This document shows, piece by piece, positions 45,101 to 57,500 of a stretch of 64,000 nucleotides of DNA (position 1 is its first letter; each line of letters starts with the position of its first letter). The translations under genes and the position numbers were made by a program. The notes under the pieces are model-generated. The model saw nothing but the letters and a program-made list of their open reading frames with translations. It searched no databases and was not told where the DNA came from. The stretch covers positions 24,276,224-24,340,223 of the forward strand of contig OZ007582.1 of NCBI GenBank assembly GCA_963931925.1, in the 5' to 3' direction. Source of the DNA: Onchidella celtica. Lineage: Eukaryota > Mollusca > Gastropoda > Systellommatophora > Onchidiidae.

Positions 45101-45544
45101 ATGCGATTGAGATAAACTGAGAAAGTAAAAATGATGTCGTGGGTTTCGCGGTTTGTCAGCGAGATTTTTATTGCCCGAAAGAACTGTTGGCGATGATGAA
45201 TTAAAAAAAAAAAGATGTTCTGCCACTAAGACCAGCAGGATAGATCTGCCTCTTGTGATACAATTTGAGCGTGAGATAATGGCGAATAGAAACACGGCAC
45301 TCTTAAAATATAGATTATCAGTGAGTGAATTAAATGTAACAAAAACAAGAGACGGCTGACGACGCAGTGAAATACTCGACAGATTTGCTACCAGCGTCTG
45401 TAAACTTATTGAAGACAAGCATAAAAGCCGCGCTTCGCACATACCCCCGACCACTGCCCCGCCCCGCCACTTTCTACCCTCTATAGCAGGTATTCATGTG
45501 TTCTAACTTCGCCTTGTAGTTTACATCAGCCCACAGACTAATCA

Positions 45545-46058
45545 AGGGACTGTTCACATATTATGTCATCACATAAGGGGGGGGGGGTCTCTTGAATGAT
45601 GACAAGTGATGACATGGGGGAGGGGGGGGTGTTGAGTCCAAAGATGATGTCATCAATGTGGTTTGGTAAAATTGAAAAAGAAGAACAAAATAATAGATCA
45701 AATTCATATTTTTATTATAATACCTGCCAAAAAATAACTAATTAATTAATCAGCCAATACCTTGAACTACTAAATAGTTGAATCAGCCTGTCAGGGACAC
45801 CTTGTAGAGCATTAGTGGATATTAAGCGCTATATAAAAGCTCTTATTGATTTTATTTTATTTATAATCTGTTAGTTTGAATTAAAATAAATAGCAAACAG
45901 CACTATACAGGTATTTTTAGACGTTATTTGTCAAGTTTTGATTAGGTCATCAAACAGGGGAGGATGGGGGATTGCCATTTGATGACATGTGATGATAAGG
46001 GTGGGGGGGGGGGGTCAAAATTAGTCAATTTTTGATGACATAATATGTGAACGGTCCT
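45545..46058. mobile_element. MITE with TIR AGGGACYGTTCACATATTATG
   Basis: Inverted ends of 27 bp with one mismatch enclose 514 bp. Subterminal blocks with GATGACAWGTGATGA and poly-G runs are also inverted. No clear target duplication; superfamily not assigned. Confidence 0.8.
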
Positions 46059-46062
46059 TTAA

Positions 46063-47122
46063 GCGGGCCATACACTACACAGTGTAATTTATGTAATTAT
46101 GACTTTAGAATCTTCAACAGCATCAAATGTTTGTGCGATTTGATACCAAACATTAATATAATAATAATAATAATAGTAACAATAAAAATAATACTAATAA
46201 TGATAATGATGATATTACTACTACTACTTTATTATGCGACGAGAAAAAAAGGAGGAAAGGAAGTGGGGGACTGGGAGGAGGGCATGTGTCTTCGCATAGT
46301 AGGCCTACAGTGGAAAAATGTCCACCCAAAACTAAGCCAACTCAGCCAGCCAGCAAGGGAAAGAGAGGGGTGAATTTCAATGACACGATAGAAATGATTG
46401 CATTGTATCTATTTATAGACTGACAAGGTGAATCAAGAGCCGTATTGTAAGTTCATGCGTTGAAACAAACGAATAATCTATTCTGTGCAATTATCATTCA
46501 GTCCGCAGATAAACAAAACAACAGGATCATGGCTTCTTGGACAAGAGAGCAGACATTAGAATTCATCCAAAAATATAGGAGCAATGAATGTCTTTGGAAG
46601 ATAAAGTCTAAAGTATACAGCAACAAACTGATGAAAGATCAAGCCTGTGCTGCTCTCGTAGAATTTGCAAAGAGCATTGTTTTTCTATTAGGGTACTGAC
46701 TATCTCCAGCAGGCGATAACAACTATGTTTCCTCATCCATACGGAGATAATTTTGGAAATCAATGGAATAAGGCGTCAATTCTTTCAAAAGACGAATATG
46801 ACTGTACTAACTCTGCCGAAGAAGCCATTGTTTACACCATAACGATCTTGTTCTCTTCTCTTTCCTCAACAAAAAACACACTGTTAAGCAAGCGAATGCA
46901 ACTTCATTTTGAAAAGAAGCCATTTTGATTATGTGCATAGGGCTGTGGCCTGTGAACTGTGTAGTGTGTGGGTTCAAAGAAGCCAAGCGTGAGGCTGCCT
47001 CTCGTCCATCCGCAGGTCATCGAGAGGCCGCCCGGAGGCCGCCTCTCGTCCATCGAAAGGCCGCCGGGAGGACGCATACAGTTCCGGCCTCTGGCCTTCG
47101 AACTGTGTAGTGTATGACCCAC
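46063..47122. mobile_element. TTAA-flanked element with MADF ORF
   Basis: TTAA at 46059-46062 and 47123-47126 bound inverted ends GYGGGYCATACACTACACAGT. A second copy of the right end (CTGTGTAGTGTGTGGG) sits at about 46958-46974, followed by a GC-rich tandem stretch. The interior holds a MADF-domain reading frame. Confidence 0.65.
46529..46699 (+). CDS. MADF-like (Myb/SANT) domain fragment
   Basis: Reads MASWTREQTLEFIQKYRSNE, then CLWKIKSKVYSNKLMKDQ and ALVEFAKS before a stop. The pattern L-x-F-I-x-x-Y-x-x-x-x-x-L-W and Y-x-N-K fits the first two helices of MADF DNA-binding domains. The third helix is lost at the TGA. An upstream in-frame ATG at 46460 is possible. Such domains accompany transposases (for example Harbinger) and also occur in host regulators; here it sits between inverted repeats, so a transposon relic is favoured. 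Confidence 0.55.
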   Translation: MASWTREQTLEFIQKYRSNECLWKIKSKVYSNKLMKDQACAALVEFAKSIVFLLGY

Positions 47123-47126
47123 TTAA

Positions 47127-48937
47127 GCTCTCCTTGCATCAGCCGGTACGAAGTGTTCACTCGATGGGTCATGTACCCATGAAAAAAGGGATCTGAGGGG
47201 AGCCAGTCAACGACACAAAGCAAACTAAAAAAAAAAATAATTGAATAACAAAACCAATAAAAGAATCCAAACTTCGATGCACCGGCCACGGTAATTGAAA
47301 CATACATGCAACATTTGGGTGCTGTGGGTGGCCTAATAAAAACGCTTTTTGTGTTGAAAGGTGGAGAATTTGTGAATTATAAAAAGAATAATTAGATATA
47401 GTAACCAAATAGAAAAAAAGAACATTTCACAAGAAACTGGGTGCGGTTACTTTGGCATCAGTGAGGACTTTAATTTTAACGAGTTCTTCATAGCTATCTC
47501 CATGAAATGAAACTTCTGACCTACATGTAACTGTTTAACCTGATGCACTGTATCGCGGTGTGAGCACACTGGCAGAAAGTATTCAGCACTACATTTGAAT
47601 CAGACCAAAGAAAGCAGACGATGTACAGTAATTCTTGAAATAAGGATCCCGGCGAAGTTGTTTTTTTTTTTTTCCAAAACTTCCTCATTCCGCGAACAGC
47701 ACAAAGTACCGTACGGGTAGCTGAGACCATGACCCATCTTTTTACATGTCTGATAAATCGCTATCTTTAGAGATAACGCCTGACATCCTGCACGATTCGC
47801 TCTGACCGTGGCTCACATTTTGCAGCAGGTTGAAAAATACAAAAGCTGATAACTTTGATACGCATTTCCTGTCAGAGCTGAAAGATTAATGTGTGACGTA
47901 GCGCTGCGGTGGCTTTTCCAGAATGGGCTTTTTTATTCTGTGAAATTAAATTCTCGTCTGTACCGCCCAAATCAATCAATATCTTTGCAAATGGCGTCAT
48001 CTTAGGAAGTGTTCCTTATTTTGTATTAGTTTGTCCGGATGTACAACATACATACTTCATTTTTTCCGTAGATATAACTGAAATTCCTAGCCAAGGATAA
48101 TAGTTTCGAAGAACTGGACAAATTGTGTGGCCAATTTTCAAAACCTGGCATCGTGTCAGCGAAGTCTGCGAACAGTGTCATCGCTCCAAGTTTGTCAAGT
48201 CAGATACCTATAAACTACAAGAGCGCACTTGTTTCAGCTTGGAAAAGTCATTGGCAGTGGATATATTATCTCAAGTGTCAGAGCTCATGCTTATTTCAAT
48301 AAATTCAGTTATGGCGATGTTGCCGTAGGCTGCTTTTCAAAGAACTGAAACCAAGGTCACCATCGAGTATCTAAAGTACGTAGCAAAATTGTATGTGATA
48401 ATTTATCTTCAGTAAAATACACAGGACAAATTAAATACAGCATAAGAAAACGTCAATTACTTTTAACTAGAAAAATAGACTCTCATGTTTGTAAATTGTA
48501 ACCTCAAGCACAAACACACACTTTTTTGTTTGTTTGTTAGCACAATAATGAAAATTATAATTATGAAACATCAACAACTTATATAAATGTTACATGAGAC
48601 AGCCTTTTAAAATCTGTAATTTATGCACAGAATATTGTCTGCAGTGCGTCTTACTTCATGTCTGTGCTGATATTAATCCGGAAGATTTTGAAGAAATACC
48701 CGTAAATGAATTAAATAATTTTATTTTCACTCGCATGAGTCCGCGGATCCAGTATGAAGACTGAAAAGGATTATTAGAACAGGTGGTGTTCATCCGAGAT
48801 TTTGAATAAAGTTACATGGAGGGGACAATTTTGGTAACTTTTATCCTCCACAAATCTTGTCTCGTGTTTTTTCGTACTGACTTCCATTAGCTCACGAAAC
48901 AGTACACAGAACCGTTCTGGTGGGCAGCAGCACCGCC
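47127..48937. other. region upstream of the EGF gene, no gene seen
   Basis: AT-rich. Probably contains the promoter and 5' UTR of the EGF gene, but no TATA box or start could be fixed. Confidence 0.5.
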
Positions 48938-49028
48938 ATGTTGTTGACGAGACTATCACCAAGATGCATTCTACTGCTTGCAGTGCTGATTACAACTACA
49001 GTTGGAATAGTTTCTGCTGTTGACGCAG
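48938..49028 (+). CDS. EGF gene exon 1, signal peptide, GC donor
   Basis: ATG in context CACCGCCATGT. Encodes 30 residues starting [18 protein letters not shown] and ending VSAVDA, a classic signal peptide with a likely cleavage after VSA. The donor is GACGCAG|gcaagt. The next exon needs phase 1, and only this GC donor supplies it. Confidence 0.75.
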
Positions 49029-52000
49029 GCAAGTCAATGAATCTTTTCCAAAAGCAAAGATGATCAAAGTCTGGTTTACTCATTTTTGTCTTAAAATCCC
49101 TTTTTAATGTGACTCGAGACCTTTAATTTTGTACCTCATGGACATAGACGTTGTATAATACGTAAATTATGGCATTTTCTCCTTACTGTGTCGTATACCA
49201 GATAAACCAATTGTTTAGGCCAGTTTATACTCGGCCAGTTTATACCCCCCCCCAGTCCAGATTATACCTCCTACTTTTTTCTTAAAAACAAGTCAAGATC
49301 ACAGTTTATTTCAACTTTTGTTTAAATTGTTCATTATCACTGTCATCAGGTATCATATTGAATCATATATTCTCGACCCTTGTAAATTATGATACATTTA
49401 AGAAAAAATAAACATGCAGTAAAAAGCATTGATATACAAAAGGTGTGAAAATCCGTTGAAATTGATATGATTAGACTTTAACACTAATTTTACTTGTGTC
49501 CGTTGGTGTTATTATTGTTTTTTTTTGTGTGTTTTTTTATAATTAGTTTCCATGAGATAAACATTTTTATTTTTTTTGGCACCACTGACACTTAGTGGCA
49601 AGGTATGAAATAATTCTAAGTGTAAAGTCATCTGAATTTTATTTTAATTTTTGAAAATCAGAAATGTGCTTGATATGTCAGAACAATTAGATCTACATAT
49701 AAAGCTACAATAATGCAGACAGAAAAGGCCGGGAAAGAACACACAGAGAAAACAACAACAACAACAACATTTTAATAAGCCAACTGACAGATGGTGCAAT
49801 TCCATCATCCAGAAGACATTAAATACTTCACACAAAACTAAATACATACTAAAATTTTTTCACATCATGAACTTAATCTGTCCTGATCCACTTGAGACCT
49901 TACAGAATGCTAACCAGTAATATACAGTAACAAAAATAAGAACACGAAATCATCTTATTTACTCTTGAAAATAAAGAGAATATAATCAATATCAGAATCA
50001 TCATCAGCATTGTCTTGGAATATTATGAAGATAAGAGGGAATGTAAAAATGACCTGCACATCATTCTAGAATCTATAAGCAGCAAAGAGTGTGTACCAAC
50101 CATATGTATCTGTAAAAAATGTGTTAAATCTTCTCAACTATTCAAGTAGAACTGGTCAGAAAGCTTTAGTAAAGTAGCTTTGATAGTCGTGAAAACTGAC
50201 AGATTAAATCCACTGAGACAACAGTGCATTGTAGAAAGTAATTACAGTATGTTACAGCAAAAATTCGATGGATCATGTTGCGTTTATATTTCTTGTTAGT
50301 AAATTCTTTGATAGCTTATTTGTGGAAAGCTATACATTTCATGTAGCTGATGGTTTAAGGTACTGGATTAGTTTGCAGGGCATTTGAAGGATTGCAATTA
50401 TGTGTTATAGTGAATTAAGGCATGTCACTTCCGGGTGAAATAAAATTTTAAAAACTTAATGTTGTATCCTTGAATATTTTGCCTGAATATGGGAGTATAA
50501 TCTGGACTGGTGGATATAGTTTGGCCTAAACACCACAGTTTATTTCAATCATAGTTTAATTCATTTTTTATCACTGTCAACGGGCACCATAGTTATACAT
50601 AGGCCTACATACATACATTCTTGACTTCCGTAAATCATAATACAATTCAGAGGAAAAAACATGCAATATTATGTATTGATATACTATGGGGTGGAATATC
50701 CATTCAAACTGATATGATTCAACTTTAACCCTCATTTCACTCACGTTCGTTGTCATGTTGTAGTTGTTTTTGTAGTTGGTTGCTCATGAGTAAAATTTGC
50801 ACTGTATTGTTTGTTTGGCACTGACATACACTTAGTCGCAATGGATGAAATAATTAACACACTCATAAAAATGAAGTCATTTTAGAGTATTTTTGTGTGC
50901 GAAGACACAGTTGTTAAATCTTCTGGCAAGGGACGTGCCAAGCTTAGGAAGGTAAAGACGGACAAGGTCTTTTTTTTTTAAATTTTATTTCACTCGCGAG
51001 TGACAAACCCTTGTTCATACACGTAAGTTCAGTCTTTCAAATGCCTTGCAAACTAATCCAGTGTCTTAAACCATAAGGTACATGTATATCTTTCTACAAA
51101 TAAGCTATCAAAGAATAATATTCACTAACAAGAAATACTGTTAATGCAACATGATCCATCGAATTTTGCCTTAACATGCTATAGATCTAATTACGTTTTA
51201 CAATGCACTACTTTTGTCTCAGTGGACTTACTCTGTCGGTTTACACAACTGTCAAGGTTATTTCACTAAAGCTTTCTGTCCAGTTCTGCTTGAATATTTG
51301 AAAAGATTTAACACATTTTATATATATAGTTGATACACACAAAGTGCTGCTTATAGATTCTAGAATGATTTGTAGGCCTGCCGTTTTTACACTCCCTCTT
51401 ATATCTTTGTATTATTCCAAGATGATGATGACGATTCTGATATTGACATTTCTCTTTAGTTTCAAGAGTAAATAATATGATTTCGTGTTCTTATTGTTAT
51501 TATTGTATATTACTGGCTAGCATTCTGTAACGTTTCAAGTGGATCTGGACTGTCATCAGGCGAAAAAACTAGTTTTATTTAGTTTTATGTGAAGTGGATG
51601 ATGGACTTGCACCATCTGTCAGTTGGGTTATTAATATGTTTTTATTTTTATTTTTTTCTATGCGTATTGTTTTCCGGCCTTTTCTCTCTGCATCATTGTA
51701 ACAAAAAATACAATGCATGTTTTACTCATGACCAACCAATTATCATAATATAATAATGATAATAATAATAATAATATCAACAGACACGAGTGAAATTAAT
51801 GCTGAAGTCTATTCATATCAGATTGAATGGATACTCAACCCTTTTGTATATCAATGCATTTTAATGCATGTTTGTTTTCTTCAAAAATGTATCGTGATTA
51901 ACAGGAGTCAAGAATGTATGTATGTACACCAGTTTAAACTAAGGCTGAAATAAACTCTTATTATTATGTTGGATGAACTACGAGTGGGTAATGTGGTTAC

Positions 52001-54533
52001 TGCGTGGGTTCAATAGTAACTCCCTTAAGGATACACAGGATTAACAAACACAGGGTTCTGCTGGCAATCTTATTTATTCAAAAAGCCTAACAACGGTATC
52101 ACTACCAAACAAAAAAAGAAGCCAAGAAAAAGAAGCCCAGAAAAAGAAGCCCAACCAGCCATAAGCCAAAGTCTCTCCGGGTCCTGCGCTACCGCTACAT
52201 GCCTTATGGGGCGGGGTGGCGATGGCAAGCGTCGGCAAGCCTCTGAGCTGCTACGGGCCCGGGTTGCTGGGCTGGGTTCACTGTGCTGTCGGCTCTTGTC
52301 TCTGCGTCTATGATGGAGTGTGTTGACCACTCGAACTCGCATCTTATTTATGAGCCCGCGCGGACGTCCGGGAGAGCTATTACGTAGCCCGTGTTGCACA
52401 AGTGAAAGGCTCGGACATTGAGTCCAGCCGAACAACATAACCGGTTAGGGTCCTAACACAATCGAATTTACAGTACGGTTAAAAGGGTGCACACAAAAGT
52501 CAATTAGGTATCCCAGTAAACTGCAGAAATTACTCTAACGTCCCCTCCAGCAATAATTGAATAAACTTGACCCAGGTTGGATTTATCGGGGATAACATGC
52601 GTCTAACTCATAGTTTACTTTAAATCCAAGACCCTCTTATTAATTATTTCAATAGGATATGTGCATCAAAGTACAACGAAATTAGTACCATTATAAAGTA
52701 GAAACTTGCTGCTACAATAATAACTGACTACTTATACCAGAAACCCGGTAATAGTTTTAATATAAATTTTCAAAGTGTCAGGACTAACAACATTCGACAA
52801 TTTTGTGCGGAATACTTTCGTCCATTAATACGACGTATCTCCATTGATAACAAACGTTATCATGAGTACCTATTTTGTACCGATAGGGTATTGTCTACTC
52901 TCAACAATGAATTCGGGTTCCCGTCTTTCTGTCGGTGGATAACAACGAAGGAGCGAGTTGTAAGAAACTTAAAGCCATGATATAAGAGTTGGAAGCCCGG
53001 TGGTCAACATTTCCAACTGACCAATCAAAAATGCGCGCTTTTCACCGTGATGTGAATAACGGGTCCCGCGCTAGTATTACAAGGGAAATAATCCAATTAA
53101 TGGTACTCGGCCAAGTGTCCATAAACTACTATGAGTGGCCGTCCCTCACTCACGCACCAGAGTTACCATGAAAGCACATTAAAAATAAAAAGTCGTTCAT
53201 CCTCTCACAATTATTTCCCAAATTTCCTACATGAAACGTATTATCTAAAAATCCGTCCATCTGCCATTCCATTCACCTGCTCTGCGTGTCAAAGCCAACA
53301 TGTCTAAAATCGGTGACCAGGTGATAGCCTACTGTGCAGATAAAACTTAACAATCAGATTGTGTCTCATGAGACAGGCTGACAGGTAGAATGACAGGAAG
53401 CAGAATAGGAATACAGTGAATGCTGACAAATGTAGGTTATTTACATAAAAAAGCAGAACAAAAAAATTATCACCTCTGTCGGAGAATCTACCATAAACAG
53501 CTCATTTAACGCACGAACTTTAATGCTGCTGAATTTTACCTTTTCCCACATTCCTTTGTAGACACCATTGATAAACCATAAAACATTATAGAAGTGATCC
53601 AACTCACGTGCTTCAGAAGCCAGCCCCACCAACCCGTACTTCCCCTTGGCTAAAGCTATTCTTGAGAGTTCCTCCCGACCTGACACGCATGTAATCATTC
53701 ATGTTCAATGGATTAATGTAGTTTCCCACTAATACAAGGCATTATGAGAGAGAGGGAAGGGTCATTATTTTTTTTACTAGGTTTACTTCACTCGCTTTTC
53801 AAGTAATTACTTACCTACCTATCCATCTGAGTGATCCCCCCCCCCACCACCCCCTCACCCCCCCACCCCACCCCCGACCAGGCGCCTGATTCAGTGTTTG
53901 GAATAATTTGGTTTTTGAAAGCCAGTTTGACAAACCTTTCTTTCTGCTTGGTTCACCAGCTGTGCAAGCAATCTCTGCTCTTACAGATTATTTTCTCGTA
54001 CATGTACTTACATGTAAATAGACAAATCTTTCTTTCTTTAAAACAGGTGAATGTGACGTGCACAATAAATGTCAACAAGTGTGCCTAAAAGTGGGAGGCA
54101 TCGACACATGTTCCTGCAGACAAGGCTACATACTTACTGATGACAGTCATTGTGATTCAGGTAATAAGCAAACTGAATTTTGCCATCGAATGTAATTAAA
54201 TGCACTTCTAAATAGCGAGAGCCCATTTCAAACATTTTCTTGTATGTATCTTAAATAACGTTTCTTTATACCTGTATGTTCTCTTGTGACTTATACAACA
54301 AACAAGTTAGCTTACAGTGACTTTCTACCTGTAACATATTTAAATCAAAGAGAAAATGCATCAAGTTTTCATCTATGTCAGCGAAGATCAAGTTTGGATG
54401 AAATTATAGTTGTTCAAAATTATGTCATCTCGTCTTTCTACATTAAATTTCCTTCGGATTCATACTTTTTACCTACTTCCTATCCTTTTAATAAATGTTT
54501 GATGAATATGGATCCTTTCTCTCTTTCTCCCTT

Positions 54534-54575
<42 letters not shown>

Positions 54576-57500
54576 AGTGTATGCTCGCACGCGCGCGCCC
54601 ATGTGTGTGTCGGTCTGTCCATCCGTCCGCCCATCCTTCTGTTATCCTGTTGTTTCTCCCCTCCTTTTTATATTTACGGAATGCATTTGATAGGTATAGA
54701 TGGTCAGGTATGCATAATATATTAACAACTTGATTTTGATGCCTTTCTCAGATTTTACTGAAGTCAACTCCACAGACACAGAAGAATGTACAGTTTCAGG
54801 TCACACAGTGACATGCATATGCAAGAAGGGATACGAGAACCCTGGAAATGACACGTCAAAATGCGTTGGTATAAAAATTGAATATTTGTATTAAAACTTC
54901 TTTCCGGTCGATCAAGAAATGTTGATGAATTGAAATTTGACCTTGATTTATTTTCTTTAGTGAAATCACTTTTCCAGTGACATTTTTTCACAAAGCACAA
55001 AACACTGTTCATATCATTTTTGTAATAGGAGGGTTATAATTGGATTTGATTATACTAACGATATTAGGGTTGTATATCTATCTATCTATATTTAACCATT
55101 ATTATCGCTTGATGCGATCAGTAGGCCTACTAGTAAATGTAGTTCTGTTATAGATTCTTCATTCAGGACGAGGGCAATAAACCTGTAAACGTAAGAGACA
55201 CGCAAAATCGTCGTATTTTAATCATGGAGCTGGGTGCATAAATGTGTTTATCGAAAAGACTCATCCAAAAAAACATGAAAATTGGGAGATCGATGTAAGT
55301 TAGCTTGCCGGTTTAAGTGCGCATATATGTGTGAGAGGACAGAGCCGTCACATTTTGATACTTTGACAAGGTCATCAATTTGAATAGGGGAAACATCGGA
55401 TCGTCATCTCGATCTGCCAGGGTAACTAAAAAGTATTTAACATAGGCTATTATTAGTTCTATTTTAGCGCACGTGGCATTGTTCTCTGAGTATTTTTCAT
55501 CGATCCTTTTCCCATTCAAAATTAACACGCATTTTAGAGTTTCGCACAATTCAGTATCGGTACTGTGCACTTTTTAAAAAAAATATATAATTTATGTTGG
55601 ATGAACTACGAGTGGCTAATGTGGTTACTGCGTGGGTTCAATAGTAACTCCCTTAAGGATACACAGGACTAACAAACACAGGGTTCTGCTGGCAATCTTA
55701 TTTATTCAAAAAGCCTAACAAAGGTATCACTACCAACAAAAAAGGAAAAAGAAGCCAAGAAAAAGAAGCCCAACAAAAGAAAAGAAACCCAGAAAAGAAA
55801 AGCCCAACCAGCCATAAGCCAAAGTTTCTCTGCTACTGGCGCAACTGGACTAGGCCATGTTTTGGGCGAGGCGCGCCACGGCAGGCCGCCGCCGGCCTAG
55901 GTTCACCGTGCTGTCGGCTCTTGTCTCTGCGTCTTTGATGGAGTGTGTTGACCACTCGAACCGCATCTTATTTATGAGCCCGCGCGGACGTCCGAGAGAG
56001 CTATTACGTAGCCCGTGTTGCACAAGTGAAAGGCTCGGACATTGAGTCCAGCCGAACAACATAACCGGTTAGGGTCCTAACACAATCGAATTTACAGTAC
56101 GGTTAAAAGGGTGCACACAAAAGTCAATTAGGTATCCCGGTAAACTGCAGAAATTACTCTAACGTCCCCTCCAGCAATAATTGAATAAATTTGACCCAGG
56201 TTGGATTTATCGGGGATAACATGCGTCTAACTCGTGGTTTACTTTAAATCCGAGATCCTCTTATTAATTATTTCAATAGGACACGTGCATCAAAGTACAA
56301 CAAAATTGGTACCATTATAAAGTAGAAACTTGCTGCTAAAATTCTAACTGACTACTTATACCAGAAACCCGGTAATAGTTTTAATATAAATTTTCAAAGT
56401 GTCAGGACTAACAACATTCGACAATTTTGTGCGGGATACTTTCGTCCATTAATACGACGTATCTCCATTGATAACAAACGTTATCATGAGTACCTATTTT
56501 GTACCGATAGGGTATTGTCTACTCTCAAAAATGAATTCGGGTTCCCGTCTTTCTGTCGGTGGATAACAACGAGTGAGCGAGTTGTAAGAAACTCAAAGCC
56601 ATGATATAAGAGTTGGAAGCCCGGTACATTTCCAACTGACCAATCAAAATGCGCGCTTTTCACCGTGATGTGAATAACGGGTCCCGCGCTAGTATTACAA
56701 GGGAAATAATCCAATTAATGGTGCTCGGCCAAGTGTCCATAAACTACTATGAGTGGCCGTCCCTCACTCACGCACCAGAGTTACCATGAAAGCACATTAA
56801 AAATAGAAAGTCGTTCATCCTCTCACATTCTCCCCTGCTAAGTCACGTAGTCCCTTACGTGACACATACATCAATTCAAAGGTTTACAAAAGACCACTGA
56901 AGGTATAAACAAACTCTAAGGGGCTATGATACCATCACTTAGAGTAGAACAATTGCAAATTACACACGGTGAACCGAAGTACAACAATGGTCCATCCTCT
57001 TTATAACTACTAACAGGTGGCGTGAACCGGCTAAGTTACTACTGGCATCCTGAAGATGTACACAACAGTCTCAGCTCTGGCTGTAGTAAGTTACATCATA
57101 TGGACAAAACAACAGGTCCCAGACCTGCAACGGTGGTCCCAGACCACTATCAGGGTTAACGTAGGATCGAACAGTACAAAAAAATACAATATGCTATAAG
57201 GGCACTAGGGCAATGAAAAAGGTAAGGTCAACATAGGCATAAAAGTAATTGTAATTAAGCTGTGGAGAAAGCTAACACGGGCATACTCTCTAACTTAAAA
57301 TCTTGAGGCGGAGCTCCCTTGGATTCGGTGGTCTATCATCTGGCCTGATGGAAACTCGGGGGGGGTCTTGATGGGTGCGCTCCCCTGCTCTTTCTGCACT
57401 CACAGTCAATGTCTAATGTTAATCACTAATGAGAGTCAGAGGTCCAATCTCTGGGGTTGTCTGTGTGGGCGGCTGGACCGTCGCACAGGAGGTAGGCGCT

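Noticed and set aside
56484-56714. Minus-strand frames starting [11 protein letters not shown], repeated at 39348 and 58823
   Set aside because: Same reason: part of the LTR body, frame not preserved between copies.
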